Origin: CALEUX01 sp964608615
GTDB taxonomy: Bacteria; Bacteroidota; Bacteroidia; Bacteroidales; Marinilabiliaceae
Assembly (NCBI GenBank): GCA_964608615.1
Contig: CAZSQG010000001.1
Coordinates: forward strand, 1 to 64,000
Length of the DNA: 64,000 nucleotides
Reading direction: 5' to 3'
Part shown: positions 1 through 8,079 of the stretch, piece by piece
How positions within the stretch are numbered: position 1 is the first letter of the stretch
How the letters are laid out: each line of letters begins with the position of its first letter
The notes under the pieces: generated by a model
Told to the model about the DNA's origin: nothing
Seen by the model: only the letters and a program-made list of their open reading frames with translations
Databases searched by the model: none
Program-made: the position numbers and the translations under genes

Positions 1-501
1 AATTTGCTGATTACCGATGATCTTTTAAAAAAAATTGGAGCCACCTTTTACAAGATAAACAGAGGAGGTGATATTACCTATCATGGTCCCGGACAAATTG
101 TGGGTTATCCCATATTCGACCTTGAAGCAATGGGTTTGGGAATTAAAGAATATATTCATAATCTTGAAGAGGCTATTATTCTGACTCTGGCCAAATTGAA
201 TATTGAAGCATCCAGACTTGAAGGAGCTACAGGAGTGTGGCTTGATGTAGACAACGCCGTAAGAACCAGGAAGATTTGTGCCATTGGGGTAAGGGCCAGC
301 CGTTTTGTTTCAATGCATGGTTTTGCTCTCAATGTGAATACGAACCTCGAATATTTTCGCTATATAAATCCTTGTGGATTTATTGATAAAGGTGTTACTT
401 CAATTTCCAAAGAGATGGGTGAAGAGCTGTCGTTGGTTATGGTAGAAAAACTCCTTATTGAAAATTTGAGAAACATATTTCAGCTGGATTTAATTTTTTG
501 A
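1..501 (+). CDS. lipB: Octanoyltransferase LipB (5' end cut by window edge)
   Basis: LipB moves the octanoyl group from octanoyl-ACP to lipoyl domains of 2-oxoacid dehydrogenases and the glycine cleavage H protein, the first step of lipoate synthesis in the cytoplasm. The visible 166 codons hold the family signature RGGDITYHGPGQ near the start, the conserved lysine segment around RKICAIGVR, the MHGFALNV block, and the cysteine of NPCGF that acts as nucleophile in this family. The reading frame is open from base 1, so the N-terminal part of the protein lies upstream of the window. The stop at 499-501 is followed by about 230 nt before recJ on the same strand. Confidence 0.93.
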   Translation, partial: NLLITDDLLKKIGATFYKINRGGDITYHGPGQIVGYPIFDLEAMGLGIKEYIHNLEEAIILTLAKLNIEASRLEGATGVWLDVDNAVRTRKICAIGVRASRFVSMHGFALNVNTNLEYFRYINPCGFIDKGVTSISKEMGEELSLVMVEKLLIENLRNIFQLDLIF

Positions 502-618
502 TATTTGATGCATATGAGGCTCTATTAATCAGTTATTAGGTTTATTGAAGTTTGGTTTCAGTACTCATTGATTCAACTTTGTACTATTTTGCAATCTGAG
601 TTAAAGTAATAAAATGAG

Positions 619-626
619 TATCTTTG
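619..626 (+). promoter_or_regulatory. Probable -7 promoter element upstream of recJ
   Basis: TATCTTTG matches the Bacteroidetes -7 consensus TAnnTTTG and lies 107 nt before the recJ start. No well-spaced -33 TTTG is obvious, so this rests on the -7 core alone. Confidence 0.4.
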
Positions 627-670
627 TAGAACCGATTTTTTATAATTGAGATAAAATTAATATACAACAA

Positions 671-692
671 TAAAGGAGGGGAATCTCCTTTA
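671..692 (+). terminator. Stem-loop in the lipB-recJ gap
   Basis: TAAAGGAG at 671-678 pairs perfectly with CTCCTTTA at 685-692 around a 6-nt loop. The following bases (TTTTGATTTC) are only a weak U-tract. It could be a weak terminator for lipB or a hairpin in the recJ 5' leader, since the candidate recJ promoter lies upstream of it. Confidence 0.4.
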
Positions 693-732
693 TTTTGATT
701 TCTTGGTTTAAGAAGTCAGCAGAAAATGAACG

Positions 733-2445
733 ATGGAAAAAAGGTGGAATATAAAAGCACCGGCAAATGCTGAAATTGTTGCACATCTTTGCCGTGAACT
801 AGGTATTGATGAGGTGCTTTCCGGATTATTAGTGCAAAGAGGAGTTAATACTTTTGACGAAGCGAAGGCATTTTTTCGTCCATCTATTTCGGATTTACAT
901 GATCCTTTTTTGATGAAGGATATGGATAAAGCCGTTGCACGGTTGCAATCTGCTATACGTAATGGAGAGAAAATTCTTATTTATGGCGATTATGATGTTG
1001 ATGGAACTACATCTGTGGCTTTGGTTTATTCTTTTCTTAGACATTATTATTCCAATATTGAATTTTACATCCCCGATAGATATAAAGAAGGGTACGGTGT
1101 TTCACAAAAAGGAATCGACTTTGCTGCCGACTCCAATTGCCGGTTGATTATTTCTATTGACTGTGGCATTAAAGCAGTTGAAAAGGTTGCCTATGCACAA
1201 AAGCATGGTATCGACTTTATAATATGCGATCATCATACCCCCGGCGATAAATTACCTGATTCATTTGCCTGTCTTGATCCTAAGAGGACTGATTGTTCCT
1301 ATCCCGATAAGAACCTTTCGGGATGCGGTGTAGGATTTAAATTTTTGCAGGCTTTTTGCCAAAAAGAGGGCCTTTTTGAAAAACAGCTAAATAAATATCT
1401 CGATCTGGTTGCTGTTAGCATTGCTTCTGATATAGTGCCCATTACTGGCGAAAACAGAGTGTTGTCGGCCTTAGGACTGAAAAAACTCAATTCCAACCCC
1501 GGAACCGGTCTTAAAAGCATTATTCAGGTAGCCAATATGGAGGGCCGTGAGTTCCTCATAAGTGATATTGTATTTAAAATTGGCCCGAGGATAAATGCCG
1601 CCGGCCGTATAGAATCGGGCCGCGATGCTGTTGAACTTCTGATTAGTGAAGATCACTCGTTGGCCCAGCGCATGAGCTCCGACATCAATATCTGTAACGA
1701 AACGCGTAAAGATTTGGACCGGCTTATCACCCAGGAAGCTATGGATATGATTGCGGGTGATGAAAAACTTCTAAACAGCAATTCAACTGTTTTGTATAAT
1801 GCTAATTGGCACAAGGGAGTGATCGGAATAGTGGCATCCCGGCTTATTGAAACGTATTATCGCCCAACAGTTATTCTTACGGAGAGCCAGGGCAAGGCTA
1901 CAGGATCAGCTCGTTCGGTCGACGGATTTGATCTGTATAAAGCCATTGAAGCATGTTCCGATTTGCTCGATAGTTTTGGAGGGCATATGTATGCGGCTGG
2001 TCTAACAATGAAGATTGAAAATATCCCCATGTTTATTGACCGATTCGAAAAGGTTGTTTCGGAGAGCATCTTGCCACATCAAATGATTCCGCAAATTGAA
2101 ATTGATGCAGAAATTATGTTGCGACAAATAACGCCTAAATTTTATAGTATTCTTAAACAGTTTACTCCACATGGTCCTGGAAATATGAAACCGGTGTTTG
2201 TTACACGTAATGTGTTCGATTATGGAACAAGCAAGCTTGTTGGCAAAGATAGGGATCACCTTAAGCTGGAGCTTATTGAAGAACATTCGGGTTCCATTGT
2301 TCAGGGTATTGGCTTTTCGATGGGTGGTTTTATGGAGAGAGTAAAAGGCGGTGAACCGTTTGATGTTTGCTACACCATCGAAGAAAATGTTTATAATGGA
2401 ACCACTTCGTTGCAGATCATGGTAAAAGATATTAGATTCAACTAA
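733..2445 (+). CDS. recJ: Single-stranded-DNA-specific exonuclease RecJ
   Basis: RecJ degrades single-stranded DNA 5' to 3' in recombination, mismatch and base-excision repair. The 570-residue protein has the usual length for the family. It carries the DHH-phosphoesterase motifs YGDYDVDG (about residues 83-90) and CDHHTPG (about 165), which bind catalytic manganese, followed by the DHHA1 domain with RINAAGRI (about 288) and the GGHMYAAGL block (about 415). A C-terminal OB-type region follows. The start ATG at 733 gives the standard N-terminus. It stands alone between lipB and a convergent EamA transporter. Confidence 0.95.
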   Translation: MEKRWNIKAPANAEIVAHLCRELGIDEVLSGLLVQRGVNTFDEAKAFFRPSISDLHDPFLMKDMDKAVARLQSAIRNGEKILIYGDYDVDGTTSVALVYSFLRHYYSNIEFYIPDRYKEGYGVSQKGIDFAADSNCRLIISIDCGIKAVEKVAYAQKHGIDFIICDHHTPGDKLPDSFACLDPKRTDCSYPDKNLSGCGVGFKFLQAFCQKEGLFEKQLNKYLDLVAVSIASDIVPITGENRVLSALGLKKLNSNPGTGLKSIIQVANMEGREFLISDIVFKIGPRINAAGRIESGRDAVELLISEDHSLAQRMSSDINICNETRKDLDRLITQEAMDMIAGDEKLLNSNSTVLYNANWHKGVIGIVASRLIETYYRPTVILTESQGKATGSARSVDGFDLYKAIEACSDLLDSFGGHMYAAGLTMKIENIPMFIDRFEKVVSESILPHQMIPQIEIDAEIMLRQITPKFYSILKQFTPHGPGNMKPVFVTRNVFDYGTSKLVGKDRDHLKLELIEEHSGSIVQGIGFSMGGFMERVKGGEPFDVCYTIEENVYNGTTSLQIMVKDIRFN

Positions 2446-2522
2446 TCTTTTTTTTAATGTGGTCAGGTTGTTAACGAAAATTAAGATGCTTACTGAAGTA
2501 CAACGCTTTTATTTTAATGGCT

Positions 2523-3440
2523 TTAGTTCAGATTTATTTTTCTTTTTCTAGTCCCAATCGCCAAAATTGCCCCAACAAGTACCATAAGGGCGCCTATGTA
2601 GGCCATTGGAGCCATGGAAGGCGAGTCAAACCACTGAACATTAAGCCAAAGTAAAACTTCCAGTATAATAAAGGTTATGATTGGATTAAGTGTAATTATA
2701 ATACTAATGCGGTTAGCTTCAGTGTATTTTAATGCCAATGAAAGTGCTCCATAGGCAACAATGGTGTTAAAGGCCAGAAAAAGCAACAACATCCAGATGC
2801 CAAAAGAATGGGGTGCAAATAACAAATTAAAATTGGTGAATGGCAGAAACATTAGCATTGGCACACCATAAAGGATTAAGTTTACCTGCGATGGAGCAAT
2901 TTTCCGTACAAGAATTTTATTAAGTATTGCATACCCAGTCCATGACCAGGCTCCTAATAAAGTCCAGATTATTCCTGTCTGAAATTCATTTCCATTATAC
3001 TTTACCCCGGTTAATTGTTGGTAATAGAAAAAAATAAAGCCTATCAGAGCCAGAATAAAACCTGAACTCTTTAAAAGTGTTATTGATTCTTTAAAAAATA
3101 AGAATCCAACCAAAGCAAGAGTAATGGCTCCTGCCTGTATTATTACCTGCGTAACAGCCGGGCCGGCATAATTAACTCCCTGCATGAACCCGATGAAATT
3201 TATGCCTAGTAAAAAACCAGCAAGCAATAAAAGCAATGGAGGTTTTCGTAAAATCATTAACGATCGGGGGCTTTTTATCAGAAAATAAACTGCAAGAAAC
3301 AGGAATGAAACAGTAAAGCGCCACCAAACAATGGTATATGAATCAACAAAATTCAATGCTACTTTTAATGCTATGGCTAAAACTCCCCACATAAGTGCGC
3401 ATATACATGCCAGTAGTAATCCCTTTGTTGAATCAGACAT
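2523..3440 (-). CDS. EamA/DMT-family transporter
   Basis: This is a 305-residue polytopic inner-membrane protein of the drug/metabolite transporter superfamily. It has about ten hydrophobic helices arranged as two EamA repeats; conserved features include the early CALMWGVLAIALK segment, WWRFTVSFL in helix 2 and the GAWSWTGYAILNK segment opening the second half. The C-terminus is basic (GTRKRKINLN). The substrate cannot be read from sequence; family members export amino acids, metabolites or drugs. It converges with recJ and is divergent from the lipoprotein at 3555, with candidate promoters for both in the intervening 114 nt. Confidence 0.85.
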   Translation of the reverse strand: MSDSTKGLLLACICALMWGVLAIALKVALNFVDSYTIVWWRFTVSFLFLAVYFLIKSPRSLMILRKPPLLLLLAGFLLGINFIGFMQGVNYAGPAVTQVIIQAGAITLALVGFLFFKESITLLKSSGFILALIGFIFFYYQQLTGVKYNGNEFQTGIIWTLLGAWSWTGYAILNKILVRKIAPSQVNLILYGVPMLMFLPFTNFNLLFAPHSFGIWMLLLFLAFNTIVAYGALSLALKYTEANRISIIITLNPIITFIILEVLLWLNVQWFDSPSMAPMAYIGALMVLVGAILAIGTRKRKINLN

Positions 3441-3477
3441 TGACGGTTATTAATGTTGTGAAAAAAAATGTGTTGTG

Positions 3478-3485
3478 CAAAAATA
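3478..3485 (-). promoter_or_regulatory. Probable -7 promoter element for the EamA gene
   Basis: CAAAAATA on the plus strand reads TATTTTTG on the minus strand, matching TAnnTTTG. It is 38 nt upstream of the EamA start at 3440. The -33 element is not clear. Confidence 0.4.
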
Positions 3486-3520
3486 CAATAAGCCGTAACA
3501 ATAATATATCACAAATCAAC

Positions 3521-3528
3521 TATATTTG
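3521..3528 (+). promoter_or_regulatory. Probable -7 promoter element for the lipoprotein gene at 3555
   Basis: TATATTTG matches the Bacteroidetes -7 consensus and lies 26 nt before the start codon, leaving a short leader. A -33 TTG is not evident. Confidence 0.45.
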
Positions 3529-3554
3529 TGGAAACTTAATTAAAGTCACTGATT

Positions 3555-4388
3555 ATGAGAAAATATTTTATGCCCAAAGCCCTTGCCCTTCTTTTGATGG
3601 CAATTATTTTTAGTTTACCTGCATGTAAAATGGGAGCTAAACCCTCGGGTAATGAAAATACTGAATCTGTTGAAATAAATAAAGAACGTGTTGAAAAGGA
3701 TGTTCGTGAATTTGTTTATCCCTTACCAACTGCTTTTGAGGTTACCGAAATGTTGAATCGTGTTGGAGCTTCTTACATTCTTACATTAACCAATCCTATT
3801 TCAAACGTAGATAAATATCTAACTGAAAAGAGTAAAGCAGTTAATCTTGGTATTTATGGCGCTGATTTAAGTTATGCCAGTACTTATAACCAAAAACAGG
3901 AGATCATAAGTTTTATGGATGTTTCCAAAAAACTGATTGATGCATTAAATATTTCAGGAGCCATTAGCCCTGATATTGTTGAACAGATTGAAGCAAATCA
4001 GGATGATAAAGATAAGTTGGTGGAGTTAATTACCAACACCTTTTATGATACCTATGAATATCTAAACCAAAGCGAACGTGGCTCTGTATCAATGTTGGTT
4101 TTGGCTGGTAGTTGGGTTGAAGCTCTTTACATTACAACACACATTTCGCAGGATACCTATAATAATAAGGAGATGGTAAAAATTGTGATGGAACAAAAGG
4201 CTTCGCTCGATAAATTGGTTGCTCTTATGGGAATGGTTGATGATAATGCTGCTGTGACCGAAACAGAGAATCAACTTTCGAAAATTCATGCTATTTATAA
4301 TTCCATCGAAGAGGGTTCCATTACAAAAGATCAGATGGATGCCATTGTTGAAGAGATTTATTCTGTGCGAAATCAAATGATTGAATAA
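3555..4388 (+). CDS. Predicted lipoprotein of unknown function
   Basis: I do not recognise a named family. The 277-residue product begins with a basic, hydrophobic signal sequence ending in a lipobox-like LPAC, so Cys24 is probably lipidated. The mature part is acidic and largely helical, without obvious enzymatic motifs. It resembles the many Bacteroidetes envelope lipoproteins of unknown role. It is a single-gene unit: its own promoter lies upstream and a strong terminator follows the stop. Confidence 0.75.
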   Translation: MRKYFMPKALALLLMAIIFSLPACKMGAKPSGNENTESVEINKERVEKDVREFVYPLPTAFEVTEMLNRVGASYILTLTNPISNVDKYLTEKSKAVNLGIYGADLSYASTYNQKQEIISFMDVSKKLIDALNISGAISPDIVEQIEANQDDKDKLVELITNTFYDTYEYLNQSERGSVSMLVLAGSWVEALYITTHISQDTYNNKEMVKIVMEQKASLDKLVALMGMVDDNAAVTETENQLSKIHAIYNSIEEGSITKDQMDAIVEEIYSVRNQMIE

Positions 4389-4401
4389 TCATCATTATCC
4401 T

Positions 4402-4446
4402 AAAAAAGAAGGGCAATCAAATTTATGATTGCCCTTCTTTTTTTTT
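4402..4446 (+). terminator. Intrinsic terminator after the 3555-4388 lipoprotein gene
   Basis: GAAGGGCAATCA (4408-4419) pairs with TGATTGCCCTTC (4426-4437) across a 6-nt loop and is followed by nine T. The stem extends into flanking A/T pairs. Confidence 0.92.
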
Positions 4447-4673
4447 AGTTAAATGGCTCTCTGTTTTTATTGCCTCCGAGTTTTTTTAATGTTTGGAGTA
4501 CCAGAATAGTTGTATTATTAGGGATTGCAGCGACTCTTTAGGCATGATGAGTCAAGACGGTTATGGGATCCTAAAATGGACTAAATCCAGAGTCAATCTT
4601 TTTTTCCATATTAAGGTTACCGGCTTGGATTAAAAATATTTGTAAAATCTTTCGTTCTCAAATAAAAAGATTC
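4447..4673. other. Intergenic DNA before the rpsP promoter
   Basis: About 230 nt between the lipoprotein terminator and the rpsP promoter. I see no convincing reading frame, RNA gene or repeat in it. Confidence 0.5.
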
Positions 4674-4681
4674 TATCTTTG
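4674..4681 (+). promoter_or_regulatory. Probable -7 promoter element for rpsP
   Basis: TATCTTTG matches TAnnTTTG and stands 44 nt before the rpsP start. A TTTCG near 4650-4654 is a loose candidate for the -33 element at about the right spacing. Confidence 0.55.
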
Positions 4682-4725
4682 CAGTCGCAAAAAATGTAGG
4701 TTGTATAAATGTAATTTTTAGTCAC

Positions 4726-5262
4726 ATGCCCGTAAAAATCAGATTAACAAGACACGGACGCAAAAGGTATGCTTACTACCATATTGTGGTAGCAGACAGC
4801 AGGGCGCCACGAGATGGCAGGTATATTGAAAGGATTGGCTCATATAATCCTAACACTAATCCTGCTACAATAGACCTTGACATTGACAAGGCTCTTACAT
4901 GGCTTTCAAATGGTGCCCAACCTACTGATACTACCCGTGCAATTTTGAGTTACAAAGGTGTTCTGATGAAGAAACACTTACTCGAAGGAGTGAAAAAAGG
5001 TGCTTTTGATGAAGCTGAAGCTGACCGTCGTTTCCAGAAATGGAGTGAAGGTAAAGAAGCTGCCATCAATGCCAAGAAAGATCGTTTGTCCGCTGAGAAA
5101 TCAGAGGCTAAAACACAGCGTATTGGCGAAGAAAGTAAAGTAAATGCTGAACGCATTGCTAAAATTGCGAAGAGAAATTCAGAACTGGCTGCAGAAGCTC
5201 GTGCTGCTAAAGCCGAGGTGGCTCCCGAAGAAACCTCAGGCGAAGAAGCTCAAGCTGAATAG
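4726..5262 (+). CDS. rpsP: 30S ribosomal protein S16
   Basis: S16 is a small-subunit ribosomal protein needed for 30S assembly. The N-terminal ~85 residues are the conserved S16 domain (MPVKIRLTRHGRKRYAYYHI, then VADSRAPRDGRYIERIGSYNP). At 178 residues it is about twice the size of the E. coli protein: the remaining ~90 residues form an Ala/Glu/Lys-rich helical tail, which is usual for Bacteroidetes S16. It is followed by an intrinsic terminator and then rimM, the conserved neighbour whose product matures the 30S subunit. Confidence 0.97.
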   Translation: MPVKIRLTRHGRKRYAYYHIVVADSRAPRDGRYIERIGSYNPNTNPATIDLDIDKALTWLSNGAQPTDTTRAILSYKGVLMKKHLLEGVKKGAFDEAEADRRFQKWSEGKEAAINAKKDRLSAEKSEAKTQRIGEESKVNAERIAKIAKRNSELAAEARAAKAEVAPEETSGEEAQAE

Positions 5263-5288
5263 TTATAGCAAAAAGATTCTTTTTTCAC

Positions 5289-5318
5289 AAACCCGTCTGT
5301 TAAAGGACGGGTTTTTTT
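5289..5318 (+). terminator. Intrinsic terminator between rpsP and rimM
   Basis: AAACCCGTC (5289-5297) pairs with GACGGGTTT (5306-5314), a 9-bp stem with an 8-nt loop and a T-rich tail. It sits only about 16 nt before rimM, so rimM expression must come from readthrough or from a promoter overlapping this region. Confidence 0.88.
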
Positions 5319-5333
5319 GTATTTTTACTTATT

Positions 5334-5867
5334 ATGATTCAAAAAGAAAATTTAATCAAGATAGGTATTTTAACTAAGTCTCATGGGATCTTGGGAGAAG
5401 TACTTATAAGGCTTATTCCTGAGCTGGTGGGAACCGAACCCGATCCTTCGTGGCTATTTGTGGATGTTCAGGGTGGATTAGTGCCTTTTGAGGTCCTTTC
5501 GGTTAGGACAAAAGGAGACGATGCTCTTCTTCTGGGTCTTGATACCATTAGCAATGATGAAAAAGCCAAACGTTATCAAGGTGCTGATGTGTATATCGAT
5601 CCGAAGGATTTAGCTGACGAAAAAGACTCAGATGAAATTAACTTGAATACCTTGATTGGGTATAGTGTGGTTGACAGAGATTTTGGCCCAATCGGAGTGA
5701 TTTCGGCTATTCATGAAATCAAACAAAATCCTTTGGCTGAGATTGATTATCAGGGCAAAAGTGTTTTGGTGCCGTTACAGGAGGATTTTATTGTTTCCCT
5801 TGATAGATCCACCAGACTGCTGGTAATTAAAGCTCCTTCGGGCCTTATTGATCTGTATCTGGAATAA
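5334..5867 (+). CDS. rimM: Ribosome maturation factor RimM
   Basis: RimM binds S19 and helps maturation of the 30S head. The 177-residue protein begins with the family motif GILTKSHGILGEVLIRL (about residues 9-25) and ends with the PRC-barrel region (GYSVVDRDFGPIGVI, then LVPLQEDFIVSLD). The start ATG at 5334 gives the normal N-terminus. Its last 23 nt overlap the end of the convergent thioesterase gene on the other strand. Confidence 0.95.
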   Translation: MIQKENLIKIGILTKSHGILGEVLIRLIPELVGTEPDPSWLFVDVQGGLVPFEVLSVRTKGDDALLLGLDTISNDEKAKRYQGADVYIDPKDLADEKDSDEINLNTLIGYSVVDRDFGPIGVISAIHEIKQNPLAEIDYQGKSVLVPLQEDFIVSLDRSTRLLVIKAPSGLIDLYLE

Positions 5868-6294
5868 GCGTGCCTTTTTCAAAATCATTGAATAGTGTGC
5901 GCCAATGGGTGGGTAAAACCATCGATTTCTCGAGAGGTGGAATATAACCGGCCATGACAGAATCGCACACAACACGAGGTGAATCTTCTCCATTTTTTAT
6001 TATCCACTGCATCATCCGGAGGCTTTTCCCCCCTAGTTTATAAATACGGGTAAAAACCTTCGCCTCATCCCACAGGTATAATGGTTTTGAGAAGTCTGTT
6101 TTATTCGACACCACCACAACATGCTGATCGTTAACTCCAAGATGATTCCCCAGCGTTTGTTTCAGATAATGAATCCTTCCTAAATCAAAGTACTCCTGGA
6201 ATACGGCATTGTTGATATGTCCAAATCCATCAATATCGTTAAACCTAATCTGGATGGGTAGTTCATGATTAAAATCGGTAATATGGTGCTCCAT
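5845..6294 (-). CDS. Acyl-CoA thioesterase, 4HBT/YbgC-like hotdog family
   Basis: A 149-residue single-domain hotdog protein. The segment RFNDIDGFGHINNAVFQEYF (residues 17-36) is the 4-hydroxybenzoyl-CoA thioesterase-type motif with the Asp and His-Asn that position the thioester. Members hydrolyse acyl-CoA thioesters; the exact substrate is unknown. It lies directly downstream of tsaC on the minus strand with a 1-nt gap, so the two are probably cotranscribed. The 3' ends of this gene and rimM overlap tail to tail. Confidence 0.85.
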   Translation of the reverse strand: MEHHITDFNHELPIQIRFNDIDGFGHINNAVFQEYFDLGRIHYLKQTLGNHLGVNDQHVVVVSNKTDFSKPLYLWDEAKVFTRIYKLGGKSLRMMQWIIKNGEDSPRVVCDSVMAGYIPPLEKSMVLPTHWRTLFNDFEKGTLIPDTDQ

Positions 6295-6295
6295 T

Positions 6296-6874
6296 TTATT
6301 CTCTTATTACTTTTATTTCTCCGTAAACTCCAAGTTTTATAATACCCGATGGTTCTTTAATTTCATGATCGTTCTGACGATACTGTACTACATAATCAAC
6401 GGTGCTTAGAATGCTTTTGTCTATTTCTGAAAAGTTACGGGGAGTTGGCTGATCGCTTAAATTGGCAGAAGTTGAAACAATGGGTTTGCGTAATCTTGAG
6501 CAAAGGGCTTGTGAAAACACTTCATTCGTAATCCTTATGGCAATGCTTCCATCGGGCGAAATAATGTTATTAGCCAGATTTTTTGCCGCGGGGTAAATTA
6601 TGGTCAGTGGTTTGGAACTTATGTCAATAATATCCCAGGCCAAGGTTGGAACTTCTTGCATGTAAGAAGATAACCTTGAAGGAGTATCAATGAGTACTAG
6701 CATTTGTTTTGCAGTGGAACGTTTCTTTATTTCATAAATCTTTTTAACCGCATCGGCATTAGTGGCATCACAGCCGATACCCCAAACTGTATCGGTAGGA
6801 TATAGTATGACTCCCCCCGATTTCAAAACTTCCAAAGCGTTATTTAAGTCCTCTTTCGAGTATCGTGCATCCAT
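6296..6874 (-). CDS. tsaC: L-threonylcarbamoyladenylate synthase (YrdC/Sua5 family)
   Basis: The enzyme makes threonylcarbamoyl-AMP from threonine, bicarbonate and ATP for the t6A37 modification of ANN-decoding tRNAs. The protein shows the YrdC fold signature: GGVILYPTDTVWGIGCDATN near the N-terminus, KKRSTAKQMLVLI, and STSANLSDQPTP. It is YrdC-only length (192 residues from this start), without the Sua5 C-terminal domain. The frame is open back to a TTG at 6895, but I prefer the ATG at 6874: it gives the usual N-terminus, and a promoter core sits just upstream at 6903-6910. It is followed by the thioesterase gene in the same transcript. Confidence 0.92.
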   Translation of the reverse strand: MDARYSKEDLNNALEVLKSGGVILYPTDTVWGIGCDATNADAVKKIYEIKKRSTAKQMLVLIDTPSRLSSYMQEVPTLAWDIIDISSKPLTIIYPAAKNLANNIISPDGSIAIRITNEVFSQALCSRLRKPIVSTSANLSDQPTPRNFSEIDKSILSTVDYVVQYRQNDHEIKEPSGIIKLGVYGEIKVIRE

Positions 6875-6902
6875 ATAATGGGCTATTAATAACAATTGTG
6901 TG

Positions 6903-6910
6903 CAAAGTTA
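6903..6910 (-). promoter_or_regulatory. Probable -7 promoter element for tsaC-thioesterase
   Basis: CAAAGTTA on the plus strand reads TAACTTTG on the minus strand, matching TAnnTTTG, about 29 nt before the preferred tsaC start. Its position would place the transcription start close to the alternative TTG, favouring the ATG. Confidence 0.45.
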
Positions 6911-6961
6911 ATCAACTTTCAGGTGATAAAAAACCAATCTAAAGCTATACTTAATAAGAAC

Positions 6962-7070
6962 CTAGTGTCATGTCAAAAATAGATTTCTCCTCACGTAACC
7001 CCTAACCCCCAAGGGGGAACCCCAAAACACACAACTAAAAAACGTTATTTTATTGTTGACATGACACTAG
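6962..7070. repeat. Intergenic element, copy A, with 15-bp terminal inverted repeats
   Basis: CTAGTGTCATGTCAA (6962-6976) is repeated exactly in inverted orientation as TTGACATGACACTAG (7056-7070). The 109-nt unit holds a C/G-rich core (ACCCCTAACCCCCAAGGGGG) that can itself fold back. It has no coding capacity. The form is that of a miniature inverted-repeat element or of a REP-like hairpin. A diverged second copy starts at 7103. Confidence 0.7.
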
Positions 7071-7102
7071 CCCGGCTTTTTAGATAATTTTTAACCACCT
7101 TA

Positions 7103-7204
7103 CTAGTGCCAAGTTAACCATGAAGCTCCGCCTTTGCTTTACCCCTAACCTCTAGGGGGGGGCTCAAACGCGCATGCTAATCAATACAATTCAGAATTGA
7201 TTAG
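7103..7204. repeat. Intergenic element, copy B, diverged relative of 6962-7070
   Basis: The left end CTAGTGCCAAGTTAA (7103-7117) matches 12 of 15 positions of copy A's terminal repeat. The core ACCCCTAACC...GGGG begins 39 nt in, against 37 nt in copy A. The right end is less conserved (TTGATTAG at 7197-7204) and also forms a 9-bp hairpin, CTAATCAAT (7177-7185) with ATTGATTAG (7196-7204). The right boundary is uncertain. Confidence 0.5.
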
Positions 7205-7272
7205 TAAGGATATCCTAAATATTTCAGAACTACGCATAGCACTATAGATAAAAAGGGTAGAGGTCAATTTTG

Positions 7273-8079
7273 CTAAACTGCTACTTCAAAATCGCGCAGA
7301 GCAGCATTCAATGAGGTTTTTAAATCGGTAGAAGGTTTTCGCTGGCCTATTATTAATGCTGCTGGAACATGGTAAGTCCCTGCCGGATATTGTTTTGTGT
7401 AGCTGCCCGGTATAACTACCGAACGGGGAGGTACATATCCACGGTATTCAACTGGTTCAGAACCTGTAACATCAATAATTTTGGTCGACGCTGTTATTAC
7501 AACATTGGCTCCTAGCACGGCCTCTTTCCCAATACGGCATCCTTCAACGATTATACAACGTGATCCGATAAAAGCATTATCTTCTATGATTACAGGTGCT
7601 GCCTGAACGGGCTCCAAAACACCTCCAAGTCCCACTCCTCCACTAAGATGAACGTTTTTGCCTACCTGGGCACAACTGCCAACCGTTGCCCATGTATCAA
7701 CCATGGTTCCGGAATCAACATAAGCTCCAATATTCAGGTAGGAAGGCATTAAAACCACGCCACTTGCAATATACGCTCCATAGCGGGCTACTGCATGAGG
7801 AACCACTCTTACTCCCAGTTCTTTGTAATTGCTCTTTAGGGCCATCTTGTCATGAAACTCAAATGGCCCCAACTTAATAGTTTCCATTTTCTGCATGGGG
7901 AAGAAAAGAATTACTGCTTTTTTAATCCATTCATTAACAACCCATTCATCGCCAACAGGTTCGGCTACTCTTATCTGTCCCTTATCAAGAAGATCAATAA
8001 CCTTCCTAACAGCCTCCTGAGTTTCTTTGGTGTTCAAAAGCGTTCTGTCCTCCCATACTTTTTCAATTATCTCTTTCAT
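7273..8079 (-). CDS. dapD: 2,3,4,5-tetrahydropyridine-2,6-dicarboxylate N-succinyltransferase
   Basis: DapD succinylates tetrahydrodipicolinate with succinyl-CoA in the lysine/meso-diaminopimelate pathway. The 268-residue protein has the expected length. The N-terminal helical part is followed by a left-handed beta-helix made of hexapeptide repeats (about residues 105-225), including MVDTWATVGSCAQVGKNVHL, GGVGLGGVLEP and FIGSRCIIVEGCRIG. The conserved GSYTKQYPAGTY stretch is near the C-terminus. It is a single-gene unit; its upstream 588-nt gap shows no clear -7 core. Confidence 0.95.
   Translation of the reverse strand: MKEIIEKVWEDRTLLNTKETQEAVRKVIDLLDKGQIRVAEPVGDEWVVNEWIKKAVILFFPMQKMETIKLGPFEFHDKMALKSNYKELGVRVVPHAVARYGAYIASGVVLMPSYLNIGAYVDSGTMVDTWATVGSCAQVGKNVHLSGGVGLGGVLEPVQAAPVIIEDNAFIGSRCIIVEGCRIGKEAVLGANVVITASTKIIDVTGSEPVEYRGYVPPRSVVIPGSYTKQYPAGTYHVPAALIIGQRKPSTDLKTSLNAALRDFEVAV

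Noticed and set aside
3395..3613. A 72-codon plus-strand frame across the EamA-lipoprotein gap
   Set aside because: It overlaps both real genes and the promoters between them and has no protein-like features.
7186..7215. Palindrome AGGATATCCT near 7207 as a regulatory site for dapD
   Set aside because: It lies downstream of dapD, not upstream, and a 10-nt palindrome is expected by chance.
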